64,000 nucleotides of DNA from AC-32 sp963704005 (GTDB taxonomy: Bacteria; Actinomycetota; Thermoleophilia; Gaiellales; Gaiellaceae). Position numbers and translations under genes: made by a program. The stretch is taken from the NCBI GenBank assembly GCA_963704005.1, contig CAVPGJ010000001.1, forward strand, positions 806,001-870,000, written 5' to 3'. The stretch's first letter is position 1. Every line of letters starts with the position of its first letter. The notes beneath the pieces are model-generated. The model saw only the letters and a program-made list of their open reading frames with translations, did not search any database and was not told the origin of the DNA. Shown here piece by piece: positions 7,744 through 15,328 of the stretch.

Positions 7744-9665
7744 AGCTCATCTAACACCGTTGGTCCGGGACGGTGCCTGGTCGCCGCTTGCAGACTGAGC
7801 TCGGCCGGTAGCGGTTGCGCGTGCACCAGCACGAGCGTCGTCGTCGGCCGGGTGAGCGCGACATAGAGCTCGCGCAGGCCCTGGCCCTCGGCGGCCTCGG
7901 CCACGATCAGGGCCGGCTCGACGACGATCACGTGGTCGAACTCCATGCCCTTGGCCTCGCGCGGCGTCAGCACCGCGACGCGGGTGTCGTCGAAGAGCGA
8001 GCCCGAGCCCTCGCCGCGCAGCGACGGGGGCGCGATCACGGCGAGCAGCCCTTCCTCGCCCGCGAGCCGCGCCGCCTCCTCGTGCGCCGCAGCAAGCGGC
8101 GGGTCGGCCTCGACGAGCCGCGGGCGCTCGGCCCCGACGCGGTAGGCAACCGGCGGCTCGACCCCGGGCGCGATCCGCTCCAGCAGCGGCAGCGCAAGCT
8201 CCATGATCTCGCGCGGGACGCGGTAGGCGTGGCGCAGCTCCTCGACCTGCGCGGTGCCGCCGTCGAGGTGGGGGAGGAGCTCGGCCCAGCGGTCGTAGGC
8301 GATCGGGCCCGTCGCCTGCGCGATGTCGCCCAGCAACGTGAAGCCGGCGCCGGCCCGCCGGGCGACCATCCGCAGCTGCATCGGCGTCAGGTCCTGCGCC
8401 TCGTCGACGATCACGTGGCCGTACTGCTGCGGCGGCCCGACGATCAGCGCGCGGACCTCGTCGAGTAGCGGCAGGTCGGCCTCGCTCCAACCGCGGGACC
8501 GAGGAAGGTCCGGCAGGCGCCTGACGATCTGCTCGGGCTTCGGGACGGGCCACGCGCGGTTCAGGAACCGCGTCAGTCGCCCGTCGCGCCGCAGGGCTCG
8601 TTCGACCTCCTCGAAGTTCCGGAAGGCCTGCCCGCCGAGGCGCACGCCGTAGTCCTCGTAGAAGCGGCGGAGGACGTTCATCCGGAAGCGTTCGCGCGCC
8701 GCCGCCGACAGGCCGAGCTCCTCGCGGGCCTCGTCGAGTACCTCGGCGACCTCGTCCGCCTCGACGCCGACGAACCGTCCCTCCATCCGGACGACGAGCT
8801 CCTGGGGCTCGCCTTCCGATGCGGCTTCGACCAGCCGGCGGAGCTCCGGGACCAGGCGCGTGTCCGCCTTCAGCCGCTGCACGTCGAGCGGGTCCGCGCG
8901 CGTGACCTCGACGCCGTCGACGAGCTCCGCAACCGCCCGCTGGTCGACGCTGTCCTCGCCGAGCGTCGGGAGGACGTGCGAGACGTACTCCATGAAGGCC
9001 GGGTTCGGCCCGACCACGAGCACGCGCCGCAGCCGCTCGCGGTGTGCGTAGAGCAGGAACGATGCGCGGTGGAGGCCGACCGCGGTCTTGCCCGTGCCCG
9101 GCCCGCCCTGGATCACGAGCGGCGGCTCGGGGTCGCGGGCGATCAGGTGGTACTGGTCTGCCTGGATCGTGGCGACGATGTCGCGCATGCGCGCATCGCG
9201 GGCGCGGTCGAGCTCCTCGAGGAGGAAGTCGTCGACGGCGGCGGCGTCCGCGAGCGAGCCGTCGAGCGCTTCGTCGCTGATCCCGGTCAGGGTGCGCCCC
9301 TTCGTGCGGAAGCGGCGGCGGAGGGTGACGCCGTGCGGCGCGGCGGGGGTCGCGGTGTAGAAGGGCCGCGCGGCCGGCGCCTGCCAGTTGACGACCAGTG
9401 CACGGCGGGCGTCGTCGTGGATCCAGCGGCGGCCGACGTAGAGCGGATCGGCCGACTCCTCGGAGTCGATACGCCCGAAGCAGAGACCGCGCTCGGCGTC
9501 CTCGTAGGTACGGAGCCGGCCGGTCGCCCAGTCCTCGATCGCTTGCTGGGCCACGTCGGTCGCGCCGGCCTCGGCCGCACGGAGCAGCGCCTCGCGCATC
9601 CGGTCGAGGGACGCGTAGGCCTCGTCGACGTAGGCCTGCTCGGCGGGGAGGTCCGGGTGGGCCAT
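7740..9665 (-). CDS. helD: HelD-family RNA polymerase recycling helicase-like ATPase
   Basis: 641-residue superfamily 1 ATPase. An N-terminal coiled-coil-like segment (about 1-60) is followed by the HelD signature GLCFGRID, YVGRRWI and WQAPAARPFYTAT, then Walker A GGPGTGKTA (187-195) and Walker B DEAQDLTPMQL. HelD proteins insert into RNA polymerase and use ATP to free stalled complexes; some actinobacterial members protect against rifampicin. This is known for the family, not shown here. It is somewhat shorter than typical members. A TAGTCT box lies 8 nt before the ATG, so the message may be leaderless. Coupled to the DUF202 gene. Confidence 0.85.
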   Translation of the reverse strand: MAHPDLPAEQAYVDEAYASLDRMREALLRAAEAGATDVAQQAIEDWATGRLRTYEDAERGLCFGRIDSEESADPLYVGRRWIHDDARRALVVNWQAPAARPFYTATPAAPHGVTLRRRFRTKGRTLTGISDEALDGSLADAAAVDDFLLEELDRARDARMRDIVATIQADQYHLIARDPEPPLVIQGGPGTGKTAVGLHRASFLLYAHRERLRRVLVVGPNPAFMEYVSHVLPTLGEDSVDQRAVAELVDGVEVTRADPLDVQRLKADTRLVPELRRLVEAASEGEPQELVVRMEGRFVGVEADEVAEVLDEAREELGLSAAARERFRMNVLRRFYEDYGVRLGGQAFRNFEEVERALRRDGRLTRFLNRAWPVPKPEQIVRRLPDLPRSRGWSEADLPLLDEVRALIVGPPQQYGHVIVDEAQDLTPMQLRMVARRAGAGFTLLGDIAQATGPIAYDRWAELLPHLDGGTAQVEELRHAYRVPREIMELALPLLERIAPGVEPPVAYRVGAERPRLVEADPPLAAAHEEAARLAGEEGLLAVIAPPSLRGEGSGSLFDDTRVAVLTPREAKGMEFDHVIVVEPALIVAEAAEGQGLRELYVALTRPTTTLVLVHAQPLPAELSLQAATRHRPGPTVLDEL

Positions 9666-9673
9666 CGGCTCGT

Positions 9674-9679
9674 AGACTA
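9674..9679 (-). promoter_or_regulatory. -10 box of leaderless promoter for helD-like gene
   Basis: TAGTCT on the minus strand, 8 nt upstream of the ATG at 9665, with no Shine-Dalgarno. The spacing puts the transcription start at or next to the start codon. Confidence 0.45.
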
Positions 9680-9693
9680 AGCCTCCGCGTTAG

Positions 9694-9715
9694 ACATATG
9701 TGTTTTACCTATACT
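9694..9715 (+). promoter_or_regulatory. PadR gene promoter with 8-bp palindrome
   Basis: A TATACT -10 box at 9710-9715 lies 7 nt before ATG 9723, implying a leaderless transcript. Just upstream, ACATATGT (9694-9701) is a perfect palindrome in an otherwise unusually AT-rich patch. PadR regulators commonly bind such ATGT/ACAT elements at their own promoters, so autoregulation is plausible; that is inference. Confidence 0.5.
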
Positions 9716-9722
9716 GGTGGCG

Positions 9723-10214
9723 ATGAGGCACCACCGTCATCCAAGGGCGCGGAGCCGGCGGCTCGTCCGGCCGGGGCACTGGCACGTCCACGCACGGGTC
9801 GAGCGCTTCGTCGAGCCGTCGCTGCTGCTGCTCCTCCGCGAGCGGCCGCTGCACGGCTACGAGCTGCTCGACCGGCTCCCGGAGCTCGGCGTCGAGGGCC
9901 GGATCGACATCGGCAACCTCTACCGGCTGCTGCGCGGGCTCGAGGACGAAGGCCTCGTCCGCTCCGAGTGGAGCGCCGACCTGCCCGGCCCCGCGAAGCG
10001 CACCTACGAGCTGACTGCCGAGGGACGCCGCGTCCTCGACTCGTGGGCCGACGGCCTCCGCCGCGCCCAGTCGACGATCGCCGGCTTCCTCGCGAGATAC
10101 GAGGCGTCGCTTGCGACGCCGTCAAGAGGACGCGCGGGCTCCGCCCGTGCGTCCGTCGGAACTGACCGGTCGACCCGCAGTGATGACAAGAAGAGGCCGA
10201 AAGGAGGGAGGTGA
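9723..10214 (+). CDS. PadR-family transcriptional regulator
   Basis: 163-residue winged-helix regulator. The PadR fold is clear in LLLLLRERPLHGYELLDRL, then GNLYRLLRGLEDEGLVRSEW and KRTYELTAEGRRVLDSW. ATG 9723 is chosen because a TATACT box sits 7 nt upstream; GTG 9717 is an alternative. The last 40 or so codons are not PadR-like: bases 10101-10173 are a copy of the 73-bp dispersed repeat, so the tail is encoded by the repeat. Its TGA lies inside the Shine-Dalgarno of the next small gene, so the pair is coupled. Confidence 0.87.
   Translation: MRHHRHPRARSRRLVRPGHWHVHARVERFVEPSLLLLLRERPLHGYELLDRLPELGVEGRIDIGNLYRLLRGLEDEGLVRSEWSADLPGPAKRTYELTAEGRRVLDSWADGLRRAQSTIAGFLARYEASLATPSRGRAGSARASVGTDRSTRSDDKKRPKGGR
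10101..10173 (+). repeat. 73-bp two-hairpin dispersed repeat, copy A (inside PadR gene)
   Basis: Forward copy. Stem-loop 1 is a perfect 8-bp palindrome (GGCGTCGC-TT-GCGACGCC); stem-loop 2 (10128-10154) is a 12-bp stem with a TCC loop and a single G-U pair; the tail ends GACCGGTCGA. It encodes the C-terminal extension of the PadR protein. Confidence 0.85.
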
Positions 10215-10219
10215 AGAGC

Positions 10220-10405
10220 ATGCACAGACACGGACATTTCCGCGGACGCCCAGGCTTCCGCGGGCACCGTCGCTTCCCCAGCCGCGAAGACTGGCTTCGG
10301 AAGCTGGAGGAGTACCAGCGCGACCTCGAGCAGGAGATCGCCGACGTCGCCGACGTGATCAAGCACCTGCGGGGCAACGAGCCCGCAGAGACCGGCACCG
10401 TCTGA
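10220..10405 (+). CDS. Small His-rich / coiled-coil protein (DUF5320-like)
   Basis: 61 residues starting at ATG 10220, five bases after the strong Shine-Dalgarno GGAGGTGA (10207-10214). The N-terminus is rich in His, Arg and Gly (MHRHGHFRGRPGF); the rest is a charged amphipathic helix (WLRKLEEYQRDLEQEIADV). Small proteins of this kind are found beside PadR regulators, and the layout resembles DUF5320, though I am not certain of the family. His residues might bind metal. A terminator follows directly. Confidence 0.75.
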   Translation: MHRHGHFRGRPGFRGHRRFPSREDWLRKLEEYQRDLEQEIADVADVIKHLRGNEPAETGTV

Positions 10406-10414
10406 GGGCTTTCA

Positions 10415-10438
10415 GGCCCCGCCCCGGCGGGGCCTTTC
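10415..10438 (+). terminator. Rho-independent terminator after PadR operon
   Basis: GGCCCCGC / GCGGGGCC, an 8-bp GC stem with a 4-nt loop, followed by TTTC. It closes the PadR operon and separates it from the rimP promoter. Confidence 0.75.
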
Positions 10439-10448
10439 GCCCCAATCT

Positions 10449-10460
10449 CAGTTGCTATCC
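10449..10460 (+). promoter_or_regulatory. Extended -10 promoter of the rimP operon
   Basis: CAGTTGCTATCCT contains TGC immediately before TATCCT (extended -10). The same GTTGCTAYCCT sequence occurs before rpsO at 22735-22745. A transcription start near 10467 would give a leader of about 60 nt. Confidence 0.5.
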
Positions 10461-10472
10461 TCTTGAGACCAC

Positions 10473-10514
10473 ATTTCACCGCTTGGCGAAATGGGCGCGA
10501 GGCGCCCATTTTTT
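10473..10514 (+). promoter_or_regulatory. Attenuator-like leader upstream of rimP-nusA
   Basis: Two consecutive hairpins lie between the promoter and the rimP Shine-Dalgarno. The first (10473-10492) is an 8-bp stem with one A-C mismatch and a GCTT loop. The second (ATGGGCGC-GAG-GCGCCCAT, 10491-10509) is a perfect 8-bp stem followed by T6, a textbook intrinsic terminator. They share two bases, so they may compete. Because the operon encodes NusA, which enhances hairpin-dependent termination, feedback is an attractive possibility. Confidence 0.7.
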
Positions 10515-10528
10515 GTGAGGAGCACAGA

Positions 10529-10966
10529 TTGGCAAACGTCTACGAAAGGGAGAGAACGCTGCAGCGAGAGATCAGCGGCAAGGTCGAGGAAGCCCTTCCG
10601 GGCGTCGAGGTGCTCGCGGTCGAGCTGAACGGCCCCGAGCGGTTCACGGTCTTCGTCGACCGGCCGGAGGGCGTCGACCTCGCGCTCTGCGAGCGGGTCA
10701 CCCGCGTCCTCCAGGAGTACCTCCGCACCTACGCCGTGGATGTCTCCTCGCCCGGCCCCGAGCGCCCGCTGCGGAAGCCGGAGCACTTCCGGCGCGCGGT
10801 CGGCAACCGCGTCAAGCTGAAGACCGCCGAGCGCGCGAAGCTCCGTGGCGAGGTCGTCCGGGCCGACGACGAAACGGTGACCGTGGCCGCCGACGGCGGC
10901 GAAATCGACATCCCGTACAGCACGATCGTCCGGGGCAACCTGATCGAAGAGAGGGACGCGAGATGA
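10529..10966 (+). CDS. rimP: Ribosome maturation factor RimP
   Basis: 145-residue RimP, needed for 30S subunit maturation. Recognisable blocks are LPGVEVLAVELNGPERFTVF, the DVSSPGPERPLRKPEHFRRA motif (conserved VSSPGxxRPL) and the C-terminal Sm-like segment. The TTG start at 10529 is chosen because GAGGAG (10516-10521) is well spaced and upstream codons lie in the terminator hairpin. Its TGA overlaps the nusA ATG. Confidence 0.93.
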   Translation: MANVYERERTLQREISGKVEEALPGVEVLAVELNGPERFTVFVDRPEGVDLALCERVTRVLQEYLRTYAVDVSSPGPERPLRKPEHFRRAVGNRVKLKTAERAKLRGEVVRADDETVTVAADGGEIDIPYSTIVRGNLIEERDAR

Positions 10967-12402
10967 GCCGAGAGATCATCGAGCTGGTACACGAGCTGGA
11001 GCGGGACCGCGGAATCGAGGGCGACACGCTGATTGTCGCGCTCGAGGACGCCCTGCTCGCCGCCTACAAGAAGACGCCTGGCGCCTCGCGCCATGCCGTC
11101 GTCGAGCTCGACCGCCAGGAGGGCGACTTCCGCGTCTTCTCGATCGAGCTTCCGGCCGACATCGAGGAGCGCCTGCTCGAGGAGGCGCGCGAGCGCGTGC
11201 TCACCGAGCTGGAAGCTGCAGAGGCCGAGAACGGCGAGCGTTCGCACGTGCTCGTCACGGACGAGGACCTCGACATCGACTGGTCGGAGGTGCCCGACGA
11301 CCAGGTCGTGCGCGCAGACGTCACGCCGGAGAACTTCGGCCGCATCGCCGCGCAGACCGCGAAGCAGGTCATCACGCAGCGGATCCGCGAGGCCGAGCGC
11401 CAGATCATGTACGACGAGTACGTCGACCGCGTGACCGAGGTCGTGACCGGAATCGTCCAGCAGGCGGGCGACCGCAACAACGTTCTCGTCGACCTCGGCA
11501 AGGTCGAGGCGCTGCTGCCGCGCTCCGAGCAGGTGGACGGCGAGCGCTACGAGCAGGGCTCGCGTATCAAGGCGGTCATCACCGAGGTGCGCAGCGGCAC
11601 CAAGGGCCCGCAGGTCATCCTGTCGCGCCGCGACTCGGAGCTGATCCGGACGCTCTTCGAGCTCGAGGTGCCGGAGATCGCCGACGGCCTCGTCGAGATC
11701 CGCGGCGTCGCCCGCGAGCCGGGCTACCGCTCGAAGATCGCAGTCGAGTCGCACGCCCAGGGCGTCGACCCGGTGGGCGCGTGCGTCGGCCCGCGCGGCT
11801 CGCGCGTGCGCATGGTCGTCTCCGAGCTGCGCGGCGAGAAGATCGACATCATCCCCTGGAACCCGGAGCCGGCGCGGTTCGTCGCCAAGGCGCTCTCGCC
11901 CGCGCGCGTCCGCGAGGTCTACCTCGACGACGAGGCCAAGGAGGCGACCGTCGTCGTGCCCGACGACCAGCTCGCGCTCGCGATCGGCAAGGAAGGCATG
12001 AACGCCCGACTCGCCGCCCGCCTGACCGGCTGGAAGGTCGACATCAAGTCCGACACCGAGTTCGCGACCGAAGAAGCCGAGGCCGCCTACGCGGGCGACG
12101 GCGCCGAAGAGGAGTTCACCGGCCGCTGCGCCGCGATCCTCTCGACCGGCAAGCGTTGTCCGAACGCGGCCCTGCCGGGCTCGCACTACTGCGGCGTGCC
12201 GGCGCACCAGGAGCTCGCGAAGAAGGAAGCCGAGAAGCCGGCGGAAGCTCCGACACCGGTGGACGACACCGCGCCGGAAGCGAAGGAGGCGTCCCCGGCC
12301 GACGGGCCCGTGGCCGAGTTGCAGCCCGAGGCCGACGAGCCCGTGGCCGAAGAGCAGCCCGAGGCCGAAGAGCCGCAGCAGGAGGGCGAGAGCGCTGCGT
12401 GA
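10963..12402 (+). CDS. nusA: Transcription termination/antitermination factor NusA with extra zinc-finger-like tail
   Basis: 479 residues. The N-terminal RNA polymerase-binding domain (about 1-130) is followed by S1 (starting near GRIAAQ... and VTGIVQQAGDRNNVLVDLG), KH1 with GACVGPRGSRVRMV and KH2 with AIGKEGMNARLAARLTGWKV. Normal actinobacterial NusA would end soon after; here a further segment carries Cys389, Cys399, Cys410 and His415 (C-x9-C-x10-C-x4-H), followed by an acidic Glu/Pro/Ala-rich tail with repeated QPEAxEP units. The finger resembles short zinc-binding modules with the pattern GKRCxN...YC. Its role in NusA is unknown. Start codon overlaps the rimP stop. Confidence 0.94.
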   Translation: MSREIIELVHELERDRGIEGDTLIVALEDALLAAYKKTPGASRHAVVELDRQEGDFRVFSIELPADIEERLLEEARERVLTELEAAEAENGERSHVLVTDEDLDIDWSEVPDDQVVRADVTPENFGRIAAQTAKQVITQRIREAERQIMYDEYVDRVTEVVTGIVQQAGDRNNVLVDLGKVEALLPRSEQVDGERYEQGSRIKAVITEVRSGTKGPQVILSRRDSELIRTLFELEVPEIADGLVEIRGVAREPGYRSKIAVESHAQGVDPVGACVGPRGSRVRMVVSELRGEKIDIIPWNPEPARFVAKALSPARVREVYLDDEAKEATVVVPDDQLALAIGKEGMNARLAARLTGWKVDIKSDTEFATEEAEAAYAGDGAEEEFTGRCAAILSTGKRCPNAALPGSHYCGVPAHQELAKKEAEKPAEAPTPVDDTAPEAKEASPADGPVAELQPEADEPVAEEQPEAEEPQQEGESAA

Positions 12403-12647
12403 CCGGGCCGACGAGGACGTGCGCCGGTTGCGGGCGGAAGGCCCCGCAGGCCGAGCTGCTGCGCTTCGTGGCCCACGACGGCGAGCTCACACCGTCGCCC
12501 AAGGGCCTGGGGCGCGGCGTCTACACCTGCCGGCGCCTGGCTTGCTTCGAGCGGGCGACCGCGCACCGTTCCTTCAACCGCACCCTGAAAACGTCTGTCC
12601 GGGTCGATCCCGGGCTGGCACGGCTTTACGAGGCCCCAACACGATGA
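12399..12647 (+). CDS. ylxR: YlxR (DUF448) RNA-binding protein
   Basis: 82 residues from GTG 12399, overlapping the nusA stop (GTGA). The family signature is RTCAGCGRKAPQAELLRFV near the N-terminus, followed by GRGVYTCRRLACFERA. YlxR/RnpM proteins bind nucleic acid, and the Bacillus homologue modulates RNase P. Position between nusA and infB is the standard location. Confidence 0.92.
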   Translation: MTGPTRTCAGCGRKAPQAELLRFVAHDGELTPSPKGLGRGVYTCRRLACFERATAHRSFNRTLKTSVRVDPGLARLYEAPTR

Positions 12648-12683
12648 GACTTGTGTTCCCGGGCCCATCAGGTTGGAGCCTCG

Positions 12684-12689
12684 TACACT
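12684..12689 (+). promoter_or_regulatory. -10 box of internal leaderless promoter for infB
   Basis: TACACT lies exactly 7 nt before the infB ATG at 12697 in the short gap after ylxR, with no Shine-Dalgarno between. This would let infB be transcribed separately as a leaderless message. Confidence 0.45.
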
Positions 12690-12696
12690 GACGCCG

Positions 12697-14664
12697 ATGG
12701 CTGACCGTCCAAACAGGCCAAATCGCCCGATCCGGCCGCGCCAGGGAGCTCCGGCGGGAGGCCGCAAGCGCCGTGTTGTGATCGACACCGGCGCCGCGCG
12801 CCCGCGCCAGGACAGCCGCCAGGCGCGCAACCGCGAGGAGACGCGTCCCAAGCAGCCGCGCGAGGTCGTCCAGCCGACCGGCCCGGTCACCGTCGAGTCC
12901 GGCGTCACGGTCAAGGACCTCTCGCAGGCGCTCGGCAAGCCGATGCCGGAGATCATCAAGATGCTGATGGGCCTCGGCGCGCCCAAGACGGCGACCCAGT
13001 CGCTTGCCGACGAGGAGGTCGAGCTGATCGCCGCCGAGATCGGCCGTGAGATCACGATCAAGCACGCCGCCGACGAGGAGCTCGAGCCCGAGGTCTACGA
13101 GGACGACGAGGCCGACCTCGAGGCGCGCCCGCCGGTCGTCACGATCATGGGCCACGTCGACCACGGCAAGACGACCCTCCTGGACGCGATCCGCAAGAGC
13201 GCCGTCGTCGAGACCGAGGCCGGCGGGATCACCCAGCACATCGGCGCCTACCAGGTACAGCATGGCCGGCGGAAGCTGACCTTCCTCGACACGCCCGGCC
13301 ACGAGGCCTTCACGGCCATGCGCGCCCGCGGCGCGAAAGTGACCGACATCGCCGTGCTCGTCGTGGCCGCCGACGACGGCGTCATGCCGCAGACGAAGGA
13401 GTCGATCTCCCACGCGCGCGCGGCCGAGGTGCCGGTCGTCGTTGCCGTCAACAAGGTCGACCTGCCCGATGCCAACACCGACCGCGTCCGAAACGAGCTC
13501 GCCGCCGAGGGCCTCCAGCCGGAAGAGTGGGGAGGCACGACGCAGTTCTCCGAGGTCTCGGCCAAGCAGAGCCAGGGCCTCGACGACCTGCTCGAGAAGG
13601 TGCTGCTCGTCGCCGATGCCGAGCTCGAGCTGACCGCGAACCCGAAGGCCGACGCCTCCGGGCCGATCATCGAGTCGCGGCTGGACGTCGGCCGCGGCCC
13701 GGCCGCGACGATGCTGATCCACCGCGGCACCCTGCGGGTCGGCGATGCGATCGTCGCCGGCGACGCCTGGGGCAAGGTGCGCGCGCTCTACAACTTCCGG
13801 GGCGAGAAGGTCAAGGAGGCCCGGCCGGGCGACCCGGTCGAGATCCTCGGCTTCGACCACCCGCCGCCCGCCGGCGAGCAGGGCCGCGTGGTCGAGAACG
13901 AGCGCCAGGCGCGCGGGTACGCCCAGGTGCGCGGCGAGCGCCTGCGGCGCGAGCAGCTTGCCCAGCGCCGGGTCGGCGTCTCGCTGGAGACGCTGTTCGA
14001 GGCGCTCCAGGAAGGCGCCATCCAGGACCTCAATCTCGTGCTCAAGGGCGACGTGGTCGGCTCGGTCGAGGCCGCGATCTCCGAGCTGCAGAAGATCCAG
14101 CACCCCGAGGTGCGCGTGAACGTGATCCACCAGGGCGTCGGCGGGATCACCGAGAACGACATCATGCTGGCCTCGGCCTCGAACGCGATGGTCGTCGGCT
14201 TCAACGTGCGCCCGAACGCCGAGGCGCGCGCGCTGGCCGACCGCGAGGGCGTCGAGATCCGCACCTACCGCGTCATCTACCAGCTGACCGATGACATCGA
14301 GCAGGCCCTCGTCGGGATGCTCAAGCCGGTCCGCACCGAGGAGACGATCGGCGAGGTCGAGGTGCGGCAGCTGTTCCGCGTCTCGCGGCTCGGCACGATC
14401 GCCGGTTCGTACGTCACCGACGGGACCGTCAAGCGAAACGCGAGCGTGCGCGTCGTCCGCGACGGCACCGTCATCTACGAGACGAAGATCGCGCAGCTCA
14501 AGCGCTTCAAGGACGACGTCCGAGAGGTCGAGGAGGGATTCGAGTGCGGAATCCTGCTCGAGGGCTTCAACGACGTGAAGGAAGGCGACGTGCTCGAGAT
14601 CTACGAGACGCGCGAGGTCGAGCGCACCGATCTCGAAACGCCCGCCGGCACGCCGGCCGCGTAG
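12697..14664 (+). CDS. infB: Translation initiation factor IF-2
   Basis: 655-residue GTPase that delivers initiator tRNA to the 30S subunit. A short basic N-terminus (about 1-70) leads into the IF2-N module (VKDLSQALGKPMPEIIKMLM), then the G domain: G1 GHVDHGKTTL, G3 DTPGHEAF, G4 NKVD and G5 SAK. Domains II, III (IF-2 core) and IV follow to the end. It is shorter than streptomycete IF-2 because the N-terminal extension is small. ATG 12697 is preferred over an in-frame TTG at 12673. Confidence 0.97.
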   Translation: MADRPNRPNRPIRPRQGAPAGGRKRRVVIDTGAARPRQDSRQARNREETRPKQPREVVQPTGPVTVESGVTVKDLSQALGKPMPEIIKMLMGLGAPKTATQSLADEEVELIAAEIGREITIKHAADEELEPEVYEDDEADLEARPPVVTIMGHVDHGKTTLLDAIRKSAVVETEAGGITQHIGAYQVQHGRRKLTFLDTPGHEAFTAMRARGAKVTDIAVLVVAADDGVMPQTKESISHARAAEVPVVVAVNKVDLPDANTDRVRNELAAEGLQPEEWGGTTQFSEVSAKQSQGLDDLLEKVLLVADAELELTANPKADASGPIIESRLDVGRGPAATMLIHRGTLRVGDAIVAGDAWGKVRALYNFRGEKVKEARPGDPVEILGFDHPPPAGEQGRVVENERQARGYAQVRGERLRREQLAQRRVGVSLETLFEALQEGAIQDLNLVLKGDVVGSVEAAISELQKIQHPEVRVNVIHQGVGGITENDIMLASASNAMVVGFNVRPNAEARALADREGVEIRTYRVIYQLTDDIEQALVGMLKPVRTEETIGEVEVRQLFRVSRLGTIAGSYVTDGTVKRNASVRVVRDGTVIYETKIAQLKRFKDDVREVEEGFECGILLEGFNDVKEGDVLEIYETREVERTDLETPAGTPAA

Positions 14665-14675
14665 CTTTAGCCGCC

Positions 14676-14981
14676 ATGGGCGCGGGCTACGTCGGCATCC
14701 TCTCGGCCGAGCTGCACTTCCCGGAGAACGGGTCGCTGAAGGGCAAGCGCAAGGAGCTGCTCTCGCTGAAGGCCCAGCTGCAGCGGCGCTTCGGCGCCTC
14801 GGTCGCCGAGGTCGACCACCACGAGCTCTGGCAGCGCTCCCGCGTCACGCTGTCGTGCGTCGCACGGGGCCACCGAGAGCTCGTGGAGCTGCTCGACGGC
14901 GCCGAGCGGTACCTCTCGGGCCAGGCGTTCGAGCTCGGCGGGCTCGAGCGCGAGGTCGTCGCCTTGGAGGACTTGAGATGA
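14676..14981 (+). CDS. DUF503 protein
   Basis: 101 residues. The family pattern is GILSAELHFPENGSLKGKR (conserved SLKxKR) and the following RRFGASVAEVDHHELWQR. DUF503 proteins are small ferredoxin-fold proteins of unknown role, almost always encoded between infB and rbfA. Starts 11 nt after infB with a TAGCTT box 8 nt upstream; ends overlapping the rbfA ATG. Confidence 0.9.
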   Translation: MGAGYVGILSAELHFPENGSLKGKRKELLSLKAQLQRRFGASVAEVDHHELWQRSRVTLSCVARGHRELVELLDGAERYLSGQAFELGGLEREVVALEDLR

Positions 14982-15328
14982 TCGAACGGATGCGGCGGGT
15001 GAACGAGGCCGTGCGCGAGGTCGTCTCGCAGGGCGTGGGGGAGCTGAAGGACCCGCGGATCGGCTTCGTGACGGTGACGGGCGTCGAGACGTCGCCCGAC
15101 CTGCGCAATGCGCGGGTGTTCGTGAGCGTGCTCGGATCCGAGTCGAAGCGCGAGAAGACATTGGCCGGGCTCGCGGCCGCGCACGGGCTGCTCCAGGCCC
15201 GGCTGGCCCGCGAGCTGCGAATGAAGCGGACTCCCCAACTGGCGTTCGAATACGATCCGACGGTCGAGCGCGGGGTCCGGATGACCCAATTGATCGATGA
15301 GCTCGCCCCAGAGCCAGAAGATGAGTGA
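14978..15328 (+). CDS. rbfA: Ribosome-binding factor A
   Basis: 116 residues, a normal RbfA length. It is a KH-like 30S assembly factor acting on the 16S 5' helix. Characteristic segments are RVNEAVREVVSQGVGELKDP, the RIGFVTVTGVETSPDLRNAR strand region, and MKRTPQLAFEYD. The ATG overlaps the DUF503 stop (ATGA); the TGA overlaps the start of the DHH gene. Confidence 0.95.
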   Translation: MIERMRRVNEAVREVVSQGVGELKDPRIGFVTVTGVETSPDLRNARVFVSVLGSESKREKTLAGLAAAHGLLQARLARELRMKRTPQLAFEYDPTVERGVRMTQLIDELAPEPEDE

